Assembly: GCA_032622095.1 (NCBI GenBank)
Contig: CP136068.1
Location: forward strand, 1,775,314 to 1,839,313
Length of the DNA stretch: 64,000 nt
Direction of reading: 5' to 3'
DNA from: Siphonodentalium dalli
Taxonomy: Eukaryota; Mollusca; Scaphopoda; Gadilida; Siphonodentaliidae
Positions within the stretch are counted from its first letter, which is position 1; every line of letters starts with the position of its first letter. Under the pieces are notes generated by a model, which had not been told where the DNA came from, did not search any database, and was given only the letters and a program-made list of their open reading frames with translations. Below, in pieces: positions 24,421-34,497 of the stretch. A program made the position numbers and the translations under genes.

Positions 24421-24836
24421 CCCACACACAGACATAATTTCCGAAAAACAACCGATGAACAAATGTCCGATGATGAAAAACAACTAACGAATGGTGGCAA
24501 ATGACAGATAAATGGCGAGGATGACGATGGCAAATGGCAACAAACAACAACGAAGAAAAATACCGACTGATGACAAAAAATGACTGATGACGAAAAACAA
24601 ATGGCCAACGACTAACACGATGTCGAACAATCGATGACGAAAAATTACTGATGACGAAAAACAAACAGCCAAAGATGAACACGATGTCGAATGATCGATG
24701 ACGAAAAATGTCTTGATGACAAACACATCGACCCAGGCCTGCAGGTTTCAAAATTATGTGTAACCTACAGTACATGTATTTTTTTTCGCCTGGTTTGTGC
24801 TTAGGTAATCCTAGTCCAAATCTACGGGATATAATG
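24421..24836. repeat. Purine-rich GATGACGAAAAA-type degenerate tandem repeat
   Basis: Variants of GATGACGAAAAACAAA recur throughout. A ~65-bp longer unit is seen twice at ~24594-24720. Minus-strand frames here (up to 171 codons, Ser/Phe/Cys/Arg-rich) only reflect the repeat and are not called as genes. Confidence 0.75.
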
Positions 24837-24838
24837 TA

Positions 24839-24966
24839 CCCTGCTGGACAAAACAAGTTTCCAGTTGACCACGGTGCAGTTAGCATTGCCACTGCGGCCG
24901 AAATGCACTACATTGTACACCGCGGCTCCACTGGCTAACTACATTTGGGCGGCGGTGTACTTGCCA
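24839..24966. mobile_element. Family A MITE fragment, inverted end
   Basis: Begins with the inverted end CCCTGCTGGACAAAACAAG and continues with the sequence normally found at the other end of the family (cagttagcattgccactgcggccgaaatgc). It stops at ~24966. With copy 2 it may be the two ends of one MITE split by the GACGAAAAA repeat. Confidence 0.65.
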
Positions 24967-25135
24967 CAAAAACCACGACTGATCACAAATGAACAAAGGA
25001 TGAAAACAAACGACCAACAATAAACACGACGACAAACTACCAAGGACGAAAAACGACAGACGACAACCAAACACGAATGACGACGAACACACTGACTGTG
25101 ACACTGATGACCAACGAATGACCACGACAAATTGT
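24967..25135. repeat. GACGAAAAA-type repeat, second block
   Basis: The same CGACGAAAAACGACAGACG-like sequence as at 24421-24836 continues after the MITE fragment. Confidence 0.65.
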
Positions 25136-25726
25136 CAAATGATCAAAAATGATTAAATGAAATAATAATCAAAATTTAATTTTTAATTTAAAGCAAACAG
25201 ACCTACCTTTAAAAAAATCTTGGATTTGGAGAAAAATGCCTCCAGGAGCACGCATTGTGCTGTTGTGTTCACAACTCCACAAGAATCCTCATCAGATATC
25301 AATTCCTTGAACTTAAGTTGAAGTTGAAGATGGTAACTAGGAAACATACTACAATTTTAGTATCACAATTTACACGTAACACAGAAGTCGTTCTTTCACT
25401 TTTTTTTATCTTTCTTTGAACTTCGAACTTTTTGGTTGATTGAATGATTCTGGAATCTTGATCATTGTTGTCTGTAACAGTTTACAATGAAGCCTAACGC
25501 AGTAACTGTCGATTGTCACGAAATCAAGCGATTAATTAATCTACGTACACTCGTACATTTGTGAAAATTGTTTGCCATGAAGCGAAGGTGAAGGCCTTAT
25601 CGGTCTATGGGATATACGGAAGTAATTTCCGATAAAGTAACTGCCGTAAGCCGGATGACACTGTCAGGACGGTCGCTTGACGGGGGATAATTAATTATTA
25701 TGCTAATGATATACCAATGATTTTTA
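25136..25726. other. No recognised feature
   Basis: AT-rich, no long frame. I looked here on the minus strand for the missing catalytic box of the RT at 26 kb and did not find it. Confidence 0.4.
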
Positions 25727-26044
25727 TCAGATGAAAAGGCTGTAATTAATCCTCAGAAAGAGCTGAATAGGCTAAACTTGAAAGTCGGGTACATTCTAGA
25801 ATCTGGGAATGAATTTGATCAGTTGTTGTTGTTGTCTGCATATTCCTCCGTTATATCGGAGCACCCTGTAGTTTCTGCTGGATTCTGCGCAGTCACCACC
25901 CGGAAGTCACGTGTTAAATTCACAAATAAACGTACACGGTAATTTCTCTCATGGTATATAGAAATATATAAAAATTATATAAAAATTATATGACGTCATA
26001 ATTCACATGCATTTAGGTATAAACACCCACTGGGGTGGTTGCTA
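25727..26044 (-). repeat. Promoter-like repeat (family E), copy 1
   Basis: On the minus strand it starts TAGCAACCACCCCAGTGGGTG (26044 downward). It carries TGACGTCA (25991-25998), CACGTGACTTCCGG (25900-25913) and CTGCGCAG (25885-25892). It matches copy 2 at 39159-39566 along ~300 bp. The LINE RT frame upstream reads straight into it and stops at its first TAG. No coding capacity. Confidence 0.7.
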
Positions 26045-26998
26045 TAAGTTTAGACCATTTCTTGAGTTCCTCACCTGTAGTATGAGATCGTTCACATAGA
26101 TCATATAGTATGAAGGGGATACTATTCCCCCCTGCCTTGCTCCTTGACACACTGTGAACCAACGGGATGATGTACCGTTATACCTAACTGAACATTGGAC
26201 ATCAGATATCAGGCTATGTATAAGAGAAAACGAGAGGCCTTGAATGCCGCGATCATATAGTTTGTACAACAACCCGTTGATCCACACCGTGGCAAAGGCC
26301 TTCAATGCGTCCAGGAAACATGCATACATTTTGTGACCAACATCTTTAGGATAATCAATACATTCTAGTGTCATGTACGACACCATATTTGAGCTCAAAA
26401 AGTTTTGGAACCCGTGCTGCAATGGGTCAACTTCTAGAGTACGGGGAGAGAATTTCTCGATTCGGTTCTGAAGCACACGTTCAGTAATTTTGTATAGGGC
26501 AGGCATCAATGTAATTGCTCTATAGTTATTAAAGTCATCTTTGCTTTTGGAACCGCCTTTGTGTAGAGTTATAATTATTCCTTTCTTTGCATTTTTTGGA
26601 ACTTTACCATATTTAAATATTCTGGATAAGCAGGTTGATAAAATATTTGTGAGTAAGTCGCTGCCGTATATAATATGCTCGTATGCTACGTTATCCCACC
26701 CTACGGCTTTATTTAAGCTTAGAGACTTATACACAGATTTGAGTTCTTGGCATGTAACTGGGAAGAGAATGAGTTTATCAATAGAAGAAGGTGCCTTTTC
26801 TTGTATTATGTCATTGACAAAACTATTTACTGAGGTATAATGCGTTTGATCAAATTCTTCTGAGGTCAGTGGCGTATATAATTGTTCAAAGTAATCACCC
26901 CATGCGCACACAATGTCTTCAGGGTCCCTTAAGAGTTTTCCATTGTGATGAAACATTATTGGGGCTGATGTACCACTCTCTCGGGCTACTGGTCCCAC
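26042..26998 (-). pseudogene. LINE ORF2, reverse transcriptase half, truncated at both ends
   Basis: An open 318-codon frame with the pre-RT linker ending GDYFEQLYTP (residues 34-43), NKAVGWDNVAYEHI (96-109), YRAITLMPALYKITERVL (159-176), QHGF (194-197), the motif A region FLDALKAFATVW (228-239) and the motif B region QGARQGGIVSPS (285-296). The position after KAF, usually Asp, is Ala. It ends at 26042 before the (F/Y)ADD box, where repeat family E begins. It opens (GTG) directly beside a ~467-bp segment that is also found next to the endonuclease half at 57 kb. The enzyme would reverse-transcribe LINE RNA; this copy cannot. Confidence 0.85.
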
Positions 26999-27435
26999 AG
27001 GTTCTAACCGTTAAGTTGGAATTCTTGGAAACACGTTGATGACATTTATTGTACAACTATATACAAGTGCACCCCATCAGGTGGCCACGGAGAATAATAC
27101 AACAACATCTTCTCACGCTGCACGTTAGTATCAATTGTCCATTCAGAACAAAAGTCAGTCAAGTCTTGGCTCTGTCTGGTATATATCCGCTGAGAGGAAA
27201 ACGCCCTGAGCTCTAGATGTCGTGACTTGATTGGAACACGTGTGCGCCGCTCCCATCAACACCAGCTGTACAACAACAGATGGACAATTAATAACATGTT
27301 TTGGTGAAAGCAGTGAACCCCAGAGGCAATGATCTAAATCATTCACCTGAGAGTTGTTGTTCCCAACATCAGGCCAGGACACTGACCCCAGCTAAGATTA
27401 ACCATACTTACATACGTATCGTCGAAAGTATTACA
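26969..27435. repeat. ~470-bp direct duplication (F), copy 1
   Basis: Matches 56978-57453 with about a dozen substitutions and one 9-bp indel (about 97%). Its left 30 bases belong to the RT frame. On its right it ends ~20 bases into what is endonuclease-linker coding sequence in the other copy. Non-coding in between. See the finding on a split LINE. Confidence 0.9.
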
Positions 27436-27880
27436 TAACTCATATCACCTTTTTCAAGATTTTTGTCATAAGACAAAAAACTTGATGAGAGATTTAAACT
27501 ATCCAATTTGGAATATGAATTGTTCCGAAGCAAAGAATGTCATAATCCTACAAGTTCCCATCACAGGAATGTCACACTCTGAAAGTTCTTTAGTCGAGCA
27601 AAACCTTCGATTGCTATGAATTGGTCCGAAACAGAAGAATGTCATAATCCTAGAATAAGCTTTGGTTCTGGAGAGTTAGTTCTGATCCAGCGTTGGAAGT
27701 TAATGGTGCCTCTCCCTATTAACCCTGTTTATCTTGGCTATATTCTGACTCATCGGTTGATCCAGATCCAGCGTTGGAGAACAACGGTGCCTTTCCCGGT
27801 CATTCCCGAGCATCCTGGCTAGATTCCGAATGAATGATTGATCGATTGATCCAGATATGACTTCTGTTGGTAGTTATAAT
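27436..27880. repeat. Degenerate short tandem repeats
   Basis: Two diverged copies of GAATTG(T/G)TCCGAA...AGAATGTCATAATCCTA (27520 and 27617) and two of GATCCAGCGTTGGA (27689, 27766). No gene. Confidence 0.6.
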
Positions 27881-28205
27881 GGCCTTGTTTCGATACGAAA
27901 GTCGAATAAATTTTCAACTTGATCTTGAATTCAGGGGTAAATTGGTTAATGGTCAATATGGTTTAATATCTAGGGTGTGACTTCCCGTCATGGCTTAAAC
28001 CGCCTTGTTCGATACGAAAGTTGAATAAATTTCAACTTGATCTTGAATTCGGGCGTAAATGTGTTAAGGGTCAATATGGTTTAATATCTATGGTGTGACT
28101 TCCCGTCGAGGGCTATATTTGCCTTGTTTCGATACGAAAGATGAATAAAGTTCAACTCGATCTTGAATTTGGGCATAAATAAATGGTCAACATAGTACTG
28201 TCTAG
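27881..28205. repeat. ~120-bp tandem repeat, three copies
   Basis: GCCTTGTTTCGATACGAAAG recurs at 27882, 28002 and 28121; each is followed by an AACTTGATCTTGAATT-like block. Confidence 0.85.
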
Positions 28206-28379
28206 TGGAAAGGACTTCATATACGTTGTGTAAGAACTGAAATGAATTATCTGGGTAATGTCAATAGCGTTACAACACGCTTATACGTGTAGAACACGAT
28301 TTCAACCTTGAAAATGACCATTACCGATTATCATTGTAAGTGGGGCATAAAAGCCCTACCTAAACCATCATGTACAATT

Positions 28380-28785
28380 GCTCTTGTACAAATGCTCTAT
28401 AGCATTAAATGTCCCAATTTGTTGGCATCGGCGTATGGAACCACGCACTTCGAGTCAAATCTCTATTTCATTGCCATGAAAATACCGATAGAACATAACC
28501 TAACAATTATCATGTAACATAAAAATATGTACATCAGGAGTAATTTGTCATTCTATATACATGCTATCCACGTGTTTAACGAAATGCTCTTTTGAGCTGA
28601 CTAACATCTTAGTTGAGCTTAACGGCTGTATACAAGCATATACGAATGCTATATAGCATAAAATGTTCCCAATTTGTTGGCATCAGCGTGTGAAATCACG
28701 CATTTAGAGTAAAATCTCTATTTCATTGCCGTGAAAATGCCGCTAGAACATAACCTAACAATTAGCATGTAACATAAACAACTCC
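28380..28785. repeat. ~260-bp period duplication
   Basis: 28388-28520 and 28648-28782 match (AATTTGTTGGCATC, AAATCTCTATTTCATTGCC, GAACATAACCTAACAATTA). An AT microsatellite follows at ~28820. Confidence 0.8.
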
Positions 28786-30189
28786 CACACCAAGGACATT
28801 TTATATAAATGCCATCGATTATATATATATATATATTCCTTGTGAAATGGAATAAAATGTACAACACATGAGACAATTTGCTTGGCTTATTGGTTCACAT
28901 AGCTAATTTTATATGGGTTTTTAATACAACCTACACTACATTATTATCATGATATGTTTCTTTAAAACAATTCAATAATTCACTATACAACTTTTATTTT
29001 CCTGACATCAGCTAACTCTTTAAACGTATTTCTAGTTCATTCTCATATGTCCCTTTAAACTTAAAATCTTCAGACAACGACTAACTTATATTTTCATGAC
29101 CTCAGACAACTCTTAAACAGAATGCGTAAGCTAGTCATCTTTTACATGTCCCTTTAACTAAAATCAATAGATAGGTCACCATACGAATTTTATTTTGCTA
29201 ATCTCAGTCAACTGTTAAACCAAATGTGTAAGCTAATTTCTAATTCATATGTCCCCTGTTCCTCGTAAGATATGAATTATCGATATGGTGAACAATACTT
29301 AATTAATATATGATATGTATGAAATTTGACAATGCAGTCGGCTTTTTCAAATACATCCACCACACGCATGGACATTCATTTAAATTATTCGCCTGAGCGA
29401 CTCCACTCGGGTGCAACATAATTGACTTAGCCTTGTATCGTCTCCCGTGCGGTCGATGGAAAATCTACCATTGTCCTGGTTGGACAGTTTTGGCCAGTTT
29501 GCATAATTAATCCCCTAAGGCCATGTGTTGACCCCTAGTTTTATCTATGCATTGCTGTTGTGAACAGCGGTCTTACATCAAAGTGACACGGGTATTCGGT
29601 GGTCATTTTCTCCTGTATATGTACCCCGAAATACCAGCTCATTTGTACTAATTTTCTTTTTGCCTGGATCTAATTCTCATGTTAATGTTTTCAACATAGC
29701 TATGTTTCAAAATGTGTCTTTAAACAGTATATCTTCATGAAAAATTGTGTCTTTATTCAGTACAATTTTCATGGAATTAATAGGATTATTTTCGGATCTA
29801 TTTAAATTCCATAAAAGGTAAGTTCTCTTTTTTTTTACTATTTTTGTTCCGAAAAATTTGTGCCGTCAACAAACAGTTTAGACATTTTAGACATATATCC
29901 GTTTGGTTGTAACTCACAGACACTCAAATAATTCCCGGAACGGATTTTATCATGGCACCATCCATTTTCTATTCATTCTTTTCTTGTTTATTATTCAGTT
30001 ACATTTATTATTTTCCGACTTGTCAACTCTGATCAACCTTGGTTTGTTCGAAACTTGAACACATTAAAACCATTCTGGTTACTTGTATAATGCGTACAAA
30101 CGATGACGATACATGTACAGCGATCTACATATTTTTAAATCGACATTTTAACCCAATCCGGGTGTCATAACCAAAATACCACTAACCAT
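28786..30189. other. AT-rich, no gene; weak ~100-bp repeats
   Basis: Around 29030-29260 there are two to three diverged copies of a unit ending CATATGTCCC(T/C)TT and containing GTAAGCTA. Otherwise nothing recognised up to the LTR element. Confidence 0.4.
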
Positions 30190-30193
30190 CCGT

Positions 30194-31096
30194 TGTGCCA
30201 ATACGGGTACATAAACTCTTAAGGCTATCAGAACGGTTTGATTATTTAATTACAACAAAGTTAATAATGTTCAATCATCAGCATCTGGGTTTCTCCTGGT
30301 TGAGTTTATCTTCCTGTCGTCTGCTCGGCGTAGGGTCTGCTTCTGTCTTCATAGATTGGGCGTGTCTGCTTGTCATCTACTCGGTTGAGTTCCGGTTGAG
30401 TTTATCTTCCTGTCGTCTGCTCGGTTTAGGGTTTTCCTCTGTCTTCATAGATTGGGCGTGTCTGCTTGTCATCTACTCGGTTGAGTTCCGGCTGAGTTCG
30501 TCTTCCTGTCGTCTGCTTTGCTTCGTAGCGTTGTCAGAAATACAAGATTGTAATGTGTACCTTGTATTCCCATCCGCGTTCCTGGCTAGAGTTCCGGGCT
30601 GTCTTCATATCGTCACCACGAGAGTTATCGGTCACATCTTGGTAGCTGGTTAGAACTGTGTCTAGATCTGAATTTTGCTTGCTTCTAAATAGGACCATGG
30701 TGTTATTCCGCCTGGATCCGCATTTCATGATCCATCGGATGGGGCGTTCCTGGGCTGCTCATGCGAGGTAATTTTCCTATGTGTTCCTCTGTGTTCTTCA
30801 GGTATCTTATCCTTGCCTTCGTGCCGCGTTAGGTTTCAATGGGCGCTGTAGGTAAAGTATCTCGTCTCGCTAATCCCTTAAACGTTCTGTTTACATCACA
30901 GTTGTCTTACTATGTATGTATGTATGTATCGGCCTGGTTACTGCTAGATGTCCGCCAATTCGTTTTGATGTCGCAATGTTGATGACCAGTCATCAGGGGC
31001 GCTAGTATGTGTGGTAAACTAGCGGCTCCCGCGACTAAGATATTGCCTTCTTCTTCCCGGGTTGAAAGTTATGTCCCTGGGGGTTGTCTTGGCACA
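30194..31096 (-). repeat. 3' LTR (minus-strand sense)
   Basis: 903 bp, TGTGCCAA...TTGGCACA. It contains a 96-bp internal tandem repeat (start points 30299, 30395, 30491), about 2.5 copies. Because 96 is a multiple of three, it keeps a 152-codon plus-strand frame open; that frame is very unlikely to be a gene. Confidence 0.95.
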
Positions 31097-31120
31097 TTAC
31101 TCCTTCGCTTTTTCGATTTA
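31097..31120 (-). promoter_or_regulatory. Polypurine-tract-like sequence next to 3' LTR
   Basis: On the minus strand the bases just upstream of the LTR are purine-rich (GAAAAAGCGAAGGAGTAA, directly against TGTGCC). This is the expected place for the plus-strand DNA primer. Confidence 0.5.
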
Positions 31121-31510
31121 AAGTTGATCTTGAAATCGCGAGTCCAATTCGTCGCTGCGCAGCCGGGCGATGATTCGTCGAAGTGTTTCGCAACAGCGGC
31201 CGCGGCGATAGATAGCTGGTGCGATGTCGTCCGTCTCCATGCAAATCGGGTTGTCTGGGCGTCTCTCAGACAACACCGACTTACTGGCTGTGACTTTTTG
31301 TGTGGCTTTAAAGTGGGTCCTGAAATCGCAAGTCCAATACGTCGCGTCGTGCAGGTCGATGATTCGTCAGAGTTGTTAGCAGCAGCGGCATCGGTGATGG
31401 GTAGCTGGTTCCATGTCGGCCGCCTCCGTGTAGATCGGGCCGTCTGGGCGTCTCTCAGACAACTCCGACCTACTGGCTGCGGCCTTCCTTTTTGTGTAAA
31501 ACTATGGATG
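31110..31510. repeat. ~187-bp tandem repeat between env and 3' LTR
   Basis: Two long copies and a partial third begin at about 31110, 31300 and 31488 (TTTAAAGT...TGAAATCGC). Both full copies contain GTCTGGGCGTCTCTCAGACAAC, itself a small palindrome (GTCTGGG...CTCAGAC). Confidence 0.8.
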
Positions 31511-31599
31511 AAATCGCATGGCGCTGTCGCAGTCGTTCGGTCCTGGTCGTTTATCAGTTAGGGTTGGTGGTGGGTGTTGTGGGTGGGCCTACCATCGTG

Positions 31600-31869
31600 T
31601 TATTGGTAGCCCCAGTTTTCGTTCGCTGCTGGGGGTACGAGCCCGGGTGGGATGCGCCCGATTGGGAGGCTGTGGTCCTCTACGAACCCTTCGTCCCACC
31701 ATCCCTCGTCAGTCCACCCGGCGTCAGCACATCTGTTGTCGCCGGCGGCCTCGTCCACCTCGGTTTCTTCTTCGTCATCCTCGCCGTCCCCGTCGTCCGC
31801 CGGGCAACCGTAGGGTACGTCTACGCCCTCGTCTATATGTCGCTGGCAACTGGCGAAGAAGGCTCGCAA
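31600..31869 (-). CDS. Small acidic ORF downstream of env, uncertain
   Basis: An 89-codon minus-strand frame, strongly acidic in the middle (DDGDGEDDEEETEVDEAA, residues ~25-42), lying between env and the 3' LTR. An accessory reading frame is possible in this position, but overlapping plus-strand frames of similar or greater length exist and no family is recognised. It could equally be non-coding GC-rich DNA. Confidence 0.2.
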   Translation of the reverse strand: MRAFFASCQRHIDEGVDVPYGCPADDGDGEDDEEETEVDEAAGDNRCADAGWTDEGWWDEGFVEDHSLPIGRIPPGLVPPAANENWGYQ

Positions 31870-32430
31870 GTTCGGCGGTGTTCAGGGTCTGATTTCGGGG
31901 AGGAGTCCGAAGCCGTATTCCGGAAGTGGGGCGAGTTCCGCCTGATCGGGCCTGGCTGTTGCTTCGGCCCCTGCGACCGTCTGACCGGTGGGACTATAAT
32001 AATTAGACAGAAAACGACGTGAACATGCTGCGTGAATAACGTGATTGATTTTCTGACGTTAAATATATGACGACATGTCAGGGGTATTACTTTCTCTCCA
32101 ACAGCTTATAATACAATTGATTAGTATTCTCAAGTGAGAAATGATTCGAACGTATATCTACGTGCCAGCGATGGTACTGGGGCGAATCGCCTATTAACAT
32201 TTGAGATATTTGGACTGCATCAATGCTCATCTACAAGCGACTTACGTCGTTATGGCGATTCGTAGATTAAAATTCGGAATGCAATGAGAGGAATGCCCGA
32301 TGTCTACATCTATATACATGCGATCGATACTAAGAACGACGCGATAATTGGTACGAACAAAATGTGGAATACATAAATACACAATATAATATATATAAGT
32401 GATACAAATCCAAATCCGCCACAGATGTGG

Positions 32431-34452
32431 TTAGCCTCTGACGGCTATAATTGGATATAGGCGTTCCTGAGTGTTGTCCCGCAACGGCGCAGACGGTTTT
32501 GGTGCATCCGTCTCCATTGCTTCGTCGATGGGTCCTTCGAACACGGCCATCGGGATCTCCTCAGGTCGCTGGTCTAACTGCTTATTATGCATAATGGCTA
32601 ACCTTGGCAAGTGGCGTTTAACAAACTTCCACCAAAATCGGTGGGTCCAGACAATTAAAATCGCTACGGCGGTAATTATCAGGGCATAATACCACCATGG
32701 CCATGCGTTCGGTTCATTCGAGGGGGTGATATTGATTAGCTCATGCACTAAGTCGGGCATGCGGATCTTTTCAACAACTTTTAACTTGGGCGGGAGTTTG
32801 ATGCGGGTCTGGTTCGGAAACGTGTCATGGAAGGGTTTCCACAATATACGGCTACTGTTTGCCAAATGCGGCAATCGGTACGTAAGCTCATTCGTCGGCG
32901 CGCGCGACTCTTCGTGAAAATAGGCCGAGAGTTCCATGCGGGTATTCGACGCGGTACTCGATGCATTTAGACGCAACAACCCTAAGGGCGGTGCTATTCG
33001 CGCTGGCGCCGCGTTGGTTACTCCTCGGCACACGATTGTGAAGCTCAAGGGTCGGTTGGTCGACAACAGCCATTGTCCTTGCGATAAATAATGGGCCAAC
33101 GGAAACGAAATGCCAGTCTTAACTATCGTGGCGCATGCGCGTTGAATATCGTCATCGTCAGCAAGGAACAATGCCATTAGGCAGTTTCGTTTGTCGGTTA
33201 TTCGGTAGATTGGGCTACGAAATTGGCACGCGTTAAACCCGGGGCCAGTGCACTTCGCGTATTCCTCGTGAGTCAAGGTCGAATACCTTGTTCTTCTGGG
33301 ATTGATCGCGAAGTATTTCGTCTCCAGGTCATATTGCGCTACTAAATCGTCTTTGGCCTCCGGCTCCCTTTCATTTAACGGAAATTTCGGATGAAAAGGC
33401 AGTGGCAGGTTATGCACTTTGAAAAGAGTAAGCCTTTCTCGCATCGCGACTAAAGGGATCGGTATGATTATCATGATACGGTCATTATCCAGCGCTGTGG
33501 CGCACGGTAAATGCCTGTAAAACTGCCACAATTCAGTGGACGGGTCATTGGGGAATCGCAATCCCAGCGGTAATTTTGTGGCGACATCAGCGAGCAATGT
33601 TTGTAGGTGTTGGGGCGTTATGATGCTTGGCGATAATCGGCCCAAGGCGAGCATGTCGAGTTGAACGCGCAGGTGCTCCATGTACTTGTCTCCGCTGGCG
33701 ACCAGCTGGCGCAGTTCACTGGCCAGCAGGTCGAATTGGAGGTAAGCAAGGAGGTATTGTTCGATGTGCTCTATTCGGCGGTGAATATCAGTGGTCAAAT
33801 TCGCGAGTTTGGCATCGAGTTGTTCCAAAGTAAAGAGCATGTCATTGATCGTGTGACGATTTTCTGATATATGGGTTCTCGAAACGTTCATAATTGTAAG
33901 TCCTTGCTCGATTGCGTGTGAAATCGCGTTTTGGTTTTTTGCTAAGTCACGAATGTTACTTCGGATGCCCCTCAGGTCCGACTCGGATACGGTGCCGAAT
34001 AAAAAGCTGAAAGCATCACCGAGGAATGGCAGTAGGCTTCTCTCCCGCCTAGCCCGCGTATTATATAATGGCTGGTAGTTCATGAAACTGCCAATCGTAT
34101 TCTGGTGATCGAGTTTAAGGGCCTGCACTTCCCGCAACAGGGAAGTAAATATCGGGAGAAATCTTATCGCGTCCGTGCGGTAGGGTTGGGCTAAACCGGG
34201 GGGTTCGTCCGGCATGGCGTCGGTCCTTCCAAGGCGGAGCACTCGTCGGACCCCCTGGCTCGCCTCGTGTATTCGCGTGCCTAACCTGGCTACGAATTGG
34301 TGAAACGGGGAGAAATCAATGAGGAATGTAACCACCCAACGCGATTTGGTCGGGGCGATAGTCTGGATATTCTCGAATACCACGTTGTGGCGCGTTATAA
34401 AGCCAGAGGTTATGCCTGCCAATAAGACAGTTAGGAGTAGGGTTCCGTGCAT
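32431..34452 (-). CDS. env: Envelope fusion protein, errantivirus / baculovirus-F type
   Basis: A 673-residue intact frame starting at ATG 34452. N-terminal signal peptide (hydrophobic residues ~3-19), a furin-type site RARRER at 133-138, directly followed by a hydrophobic glycine-containing fusion-peptide-like segment (~139-154), then long helical heptad-rich sequence (~160-270). Near the C-terminus a transmembrane segment (~588-605) and a ~66-residue cytoplasmic tail. This order matches F-type class I fusion proteins of errantiviruses and baculoviruses, which mediate membrane fusion. Length is in the usual range and there are no stops. It starts 46 bases after the pol stop; in relatives env is made from a spliced RNA. 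Whether it is expressed or functional cannot be judged from sequence. Confidence 0.9.
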   Translation of the reverse strand: MHGTLLLTVLLAGITSGFITRHNVVFENIQTIAPTKSRWVVTFLIDFSPFHQFVARLGTRIHEASQGVRRVLRLGRTDAMPDEPPGLAQPYRTDAIRFLPIFTSLLREVQALKLDHQNTIGSFMNYQPLYNTRARRERSLLPFLGDAFSFLFGTVSESDLRGIRSNIRDLAKNQNAISHAIEQGLTIMNVSRTHISENRHTINDMLFTLEQLDAKLANLTTDIHRRIEHIEQYLLAYLQFDLLASELRQLVASGDKYMEHLRVQLDMLALGRLSPSIITPQHLQTLLADVATKLPLGLRFPNDPSTELWQFYRHLPCATALDNDRIMIIIPIPLVAMRERLTLFKVHNLPLPFHPKFPLNEREPEAKDDLVAQYDLETKYFAINPRRTRYSTLTHEEYAKCTGPGFNACQFRSPIYRITDKRNCLMALFLADDDDIQRACATIVKTGISFPLAHYLSQGQWLLSTNRPLSFTIVCRGVTNAAPARIAPPLGLLRLNASSTASNTRMELSAYFHEESRAPTNELTYRLPHLANSSRILWKPFHDTFPNQTRIKLPPKLKVVEKIRMPDLVHELINITPSNEPNAWPWWYYALIITAVAILIVWTHRFWWKFVKRHLPRLAIMHNKQLDQRPEEIPMAVFEGPIDEAMETDAPKPSAPLRDNTQERLYPIIAVRG

Positions 34453-34497
34453 TCTGTAATGAAAGCAAGGTCAGTGGTCTGAGTGTCGGATTACAAT

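Noticed and set aside
24348-25130. Long minus-strand frames (up to 171 codons) rich in Ser, Phe, Val, Arg and Cys
   Set aside because: They follow the GATGACGAAAAA minisatellite and are open in several frames because the repeat lacks stops; no domain, no consistent codon use.
30195-30653. 152-codon plus-strand frame, repeated at 37281-37739
   Set aside because: It lies wholly in the LTRs and is kept open by the 96-bp repeat (a multiple of three); opposite to the element's coding strand.
31007-32022. Plus-strand frames of 124-184 codons between env and 3' LTR
   Set aside because: Antisense to the retroelement and caused by GC-rich composition and the 187-bp repeat; no recognisable domain.
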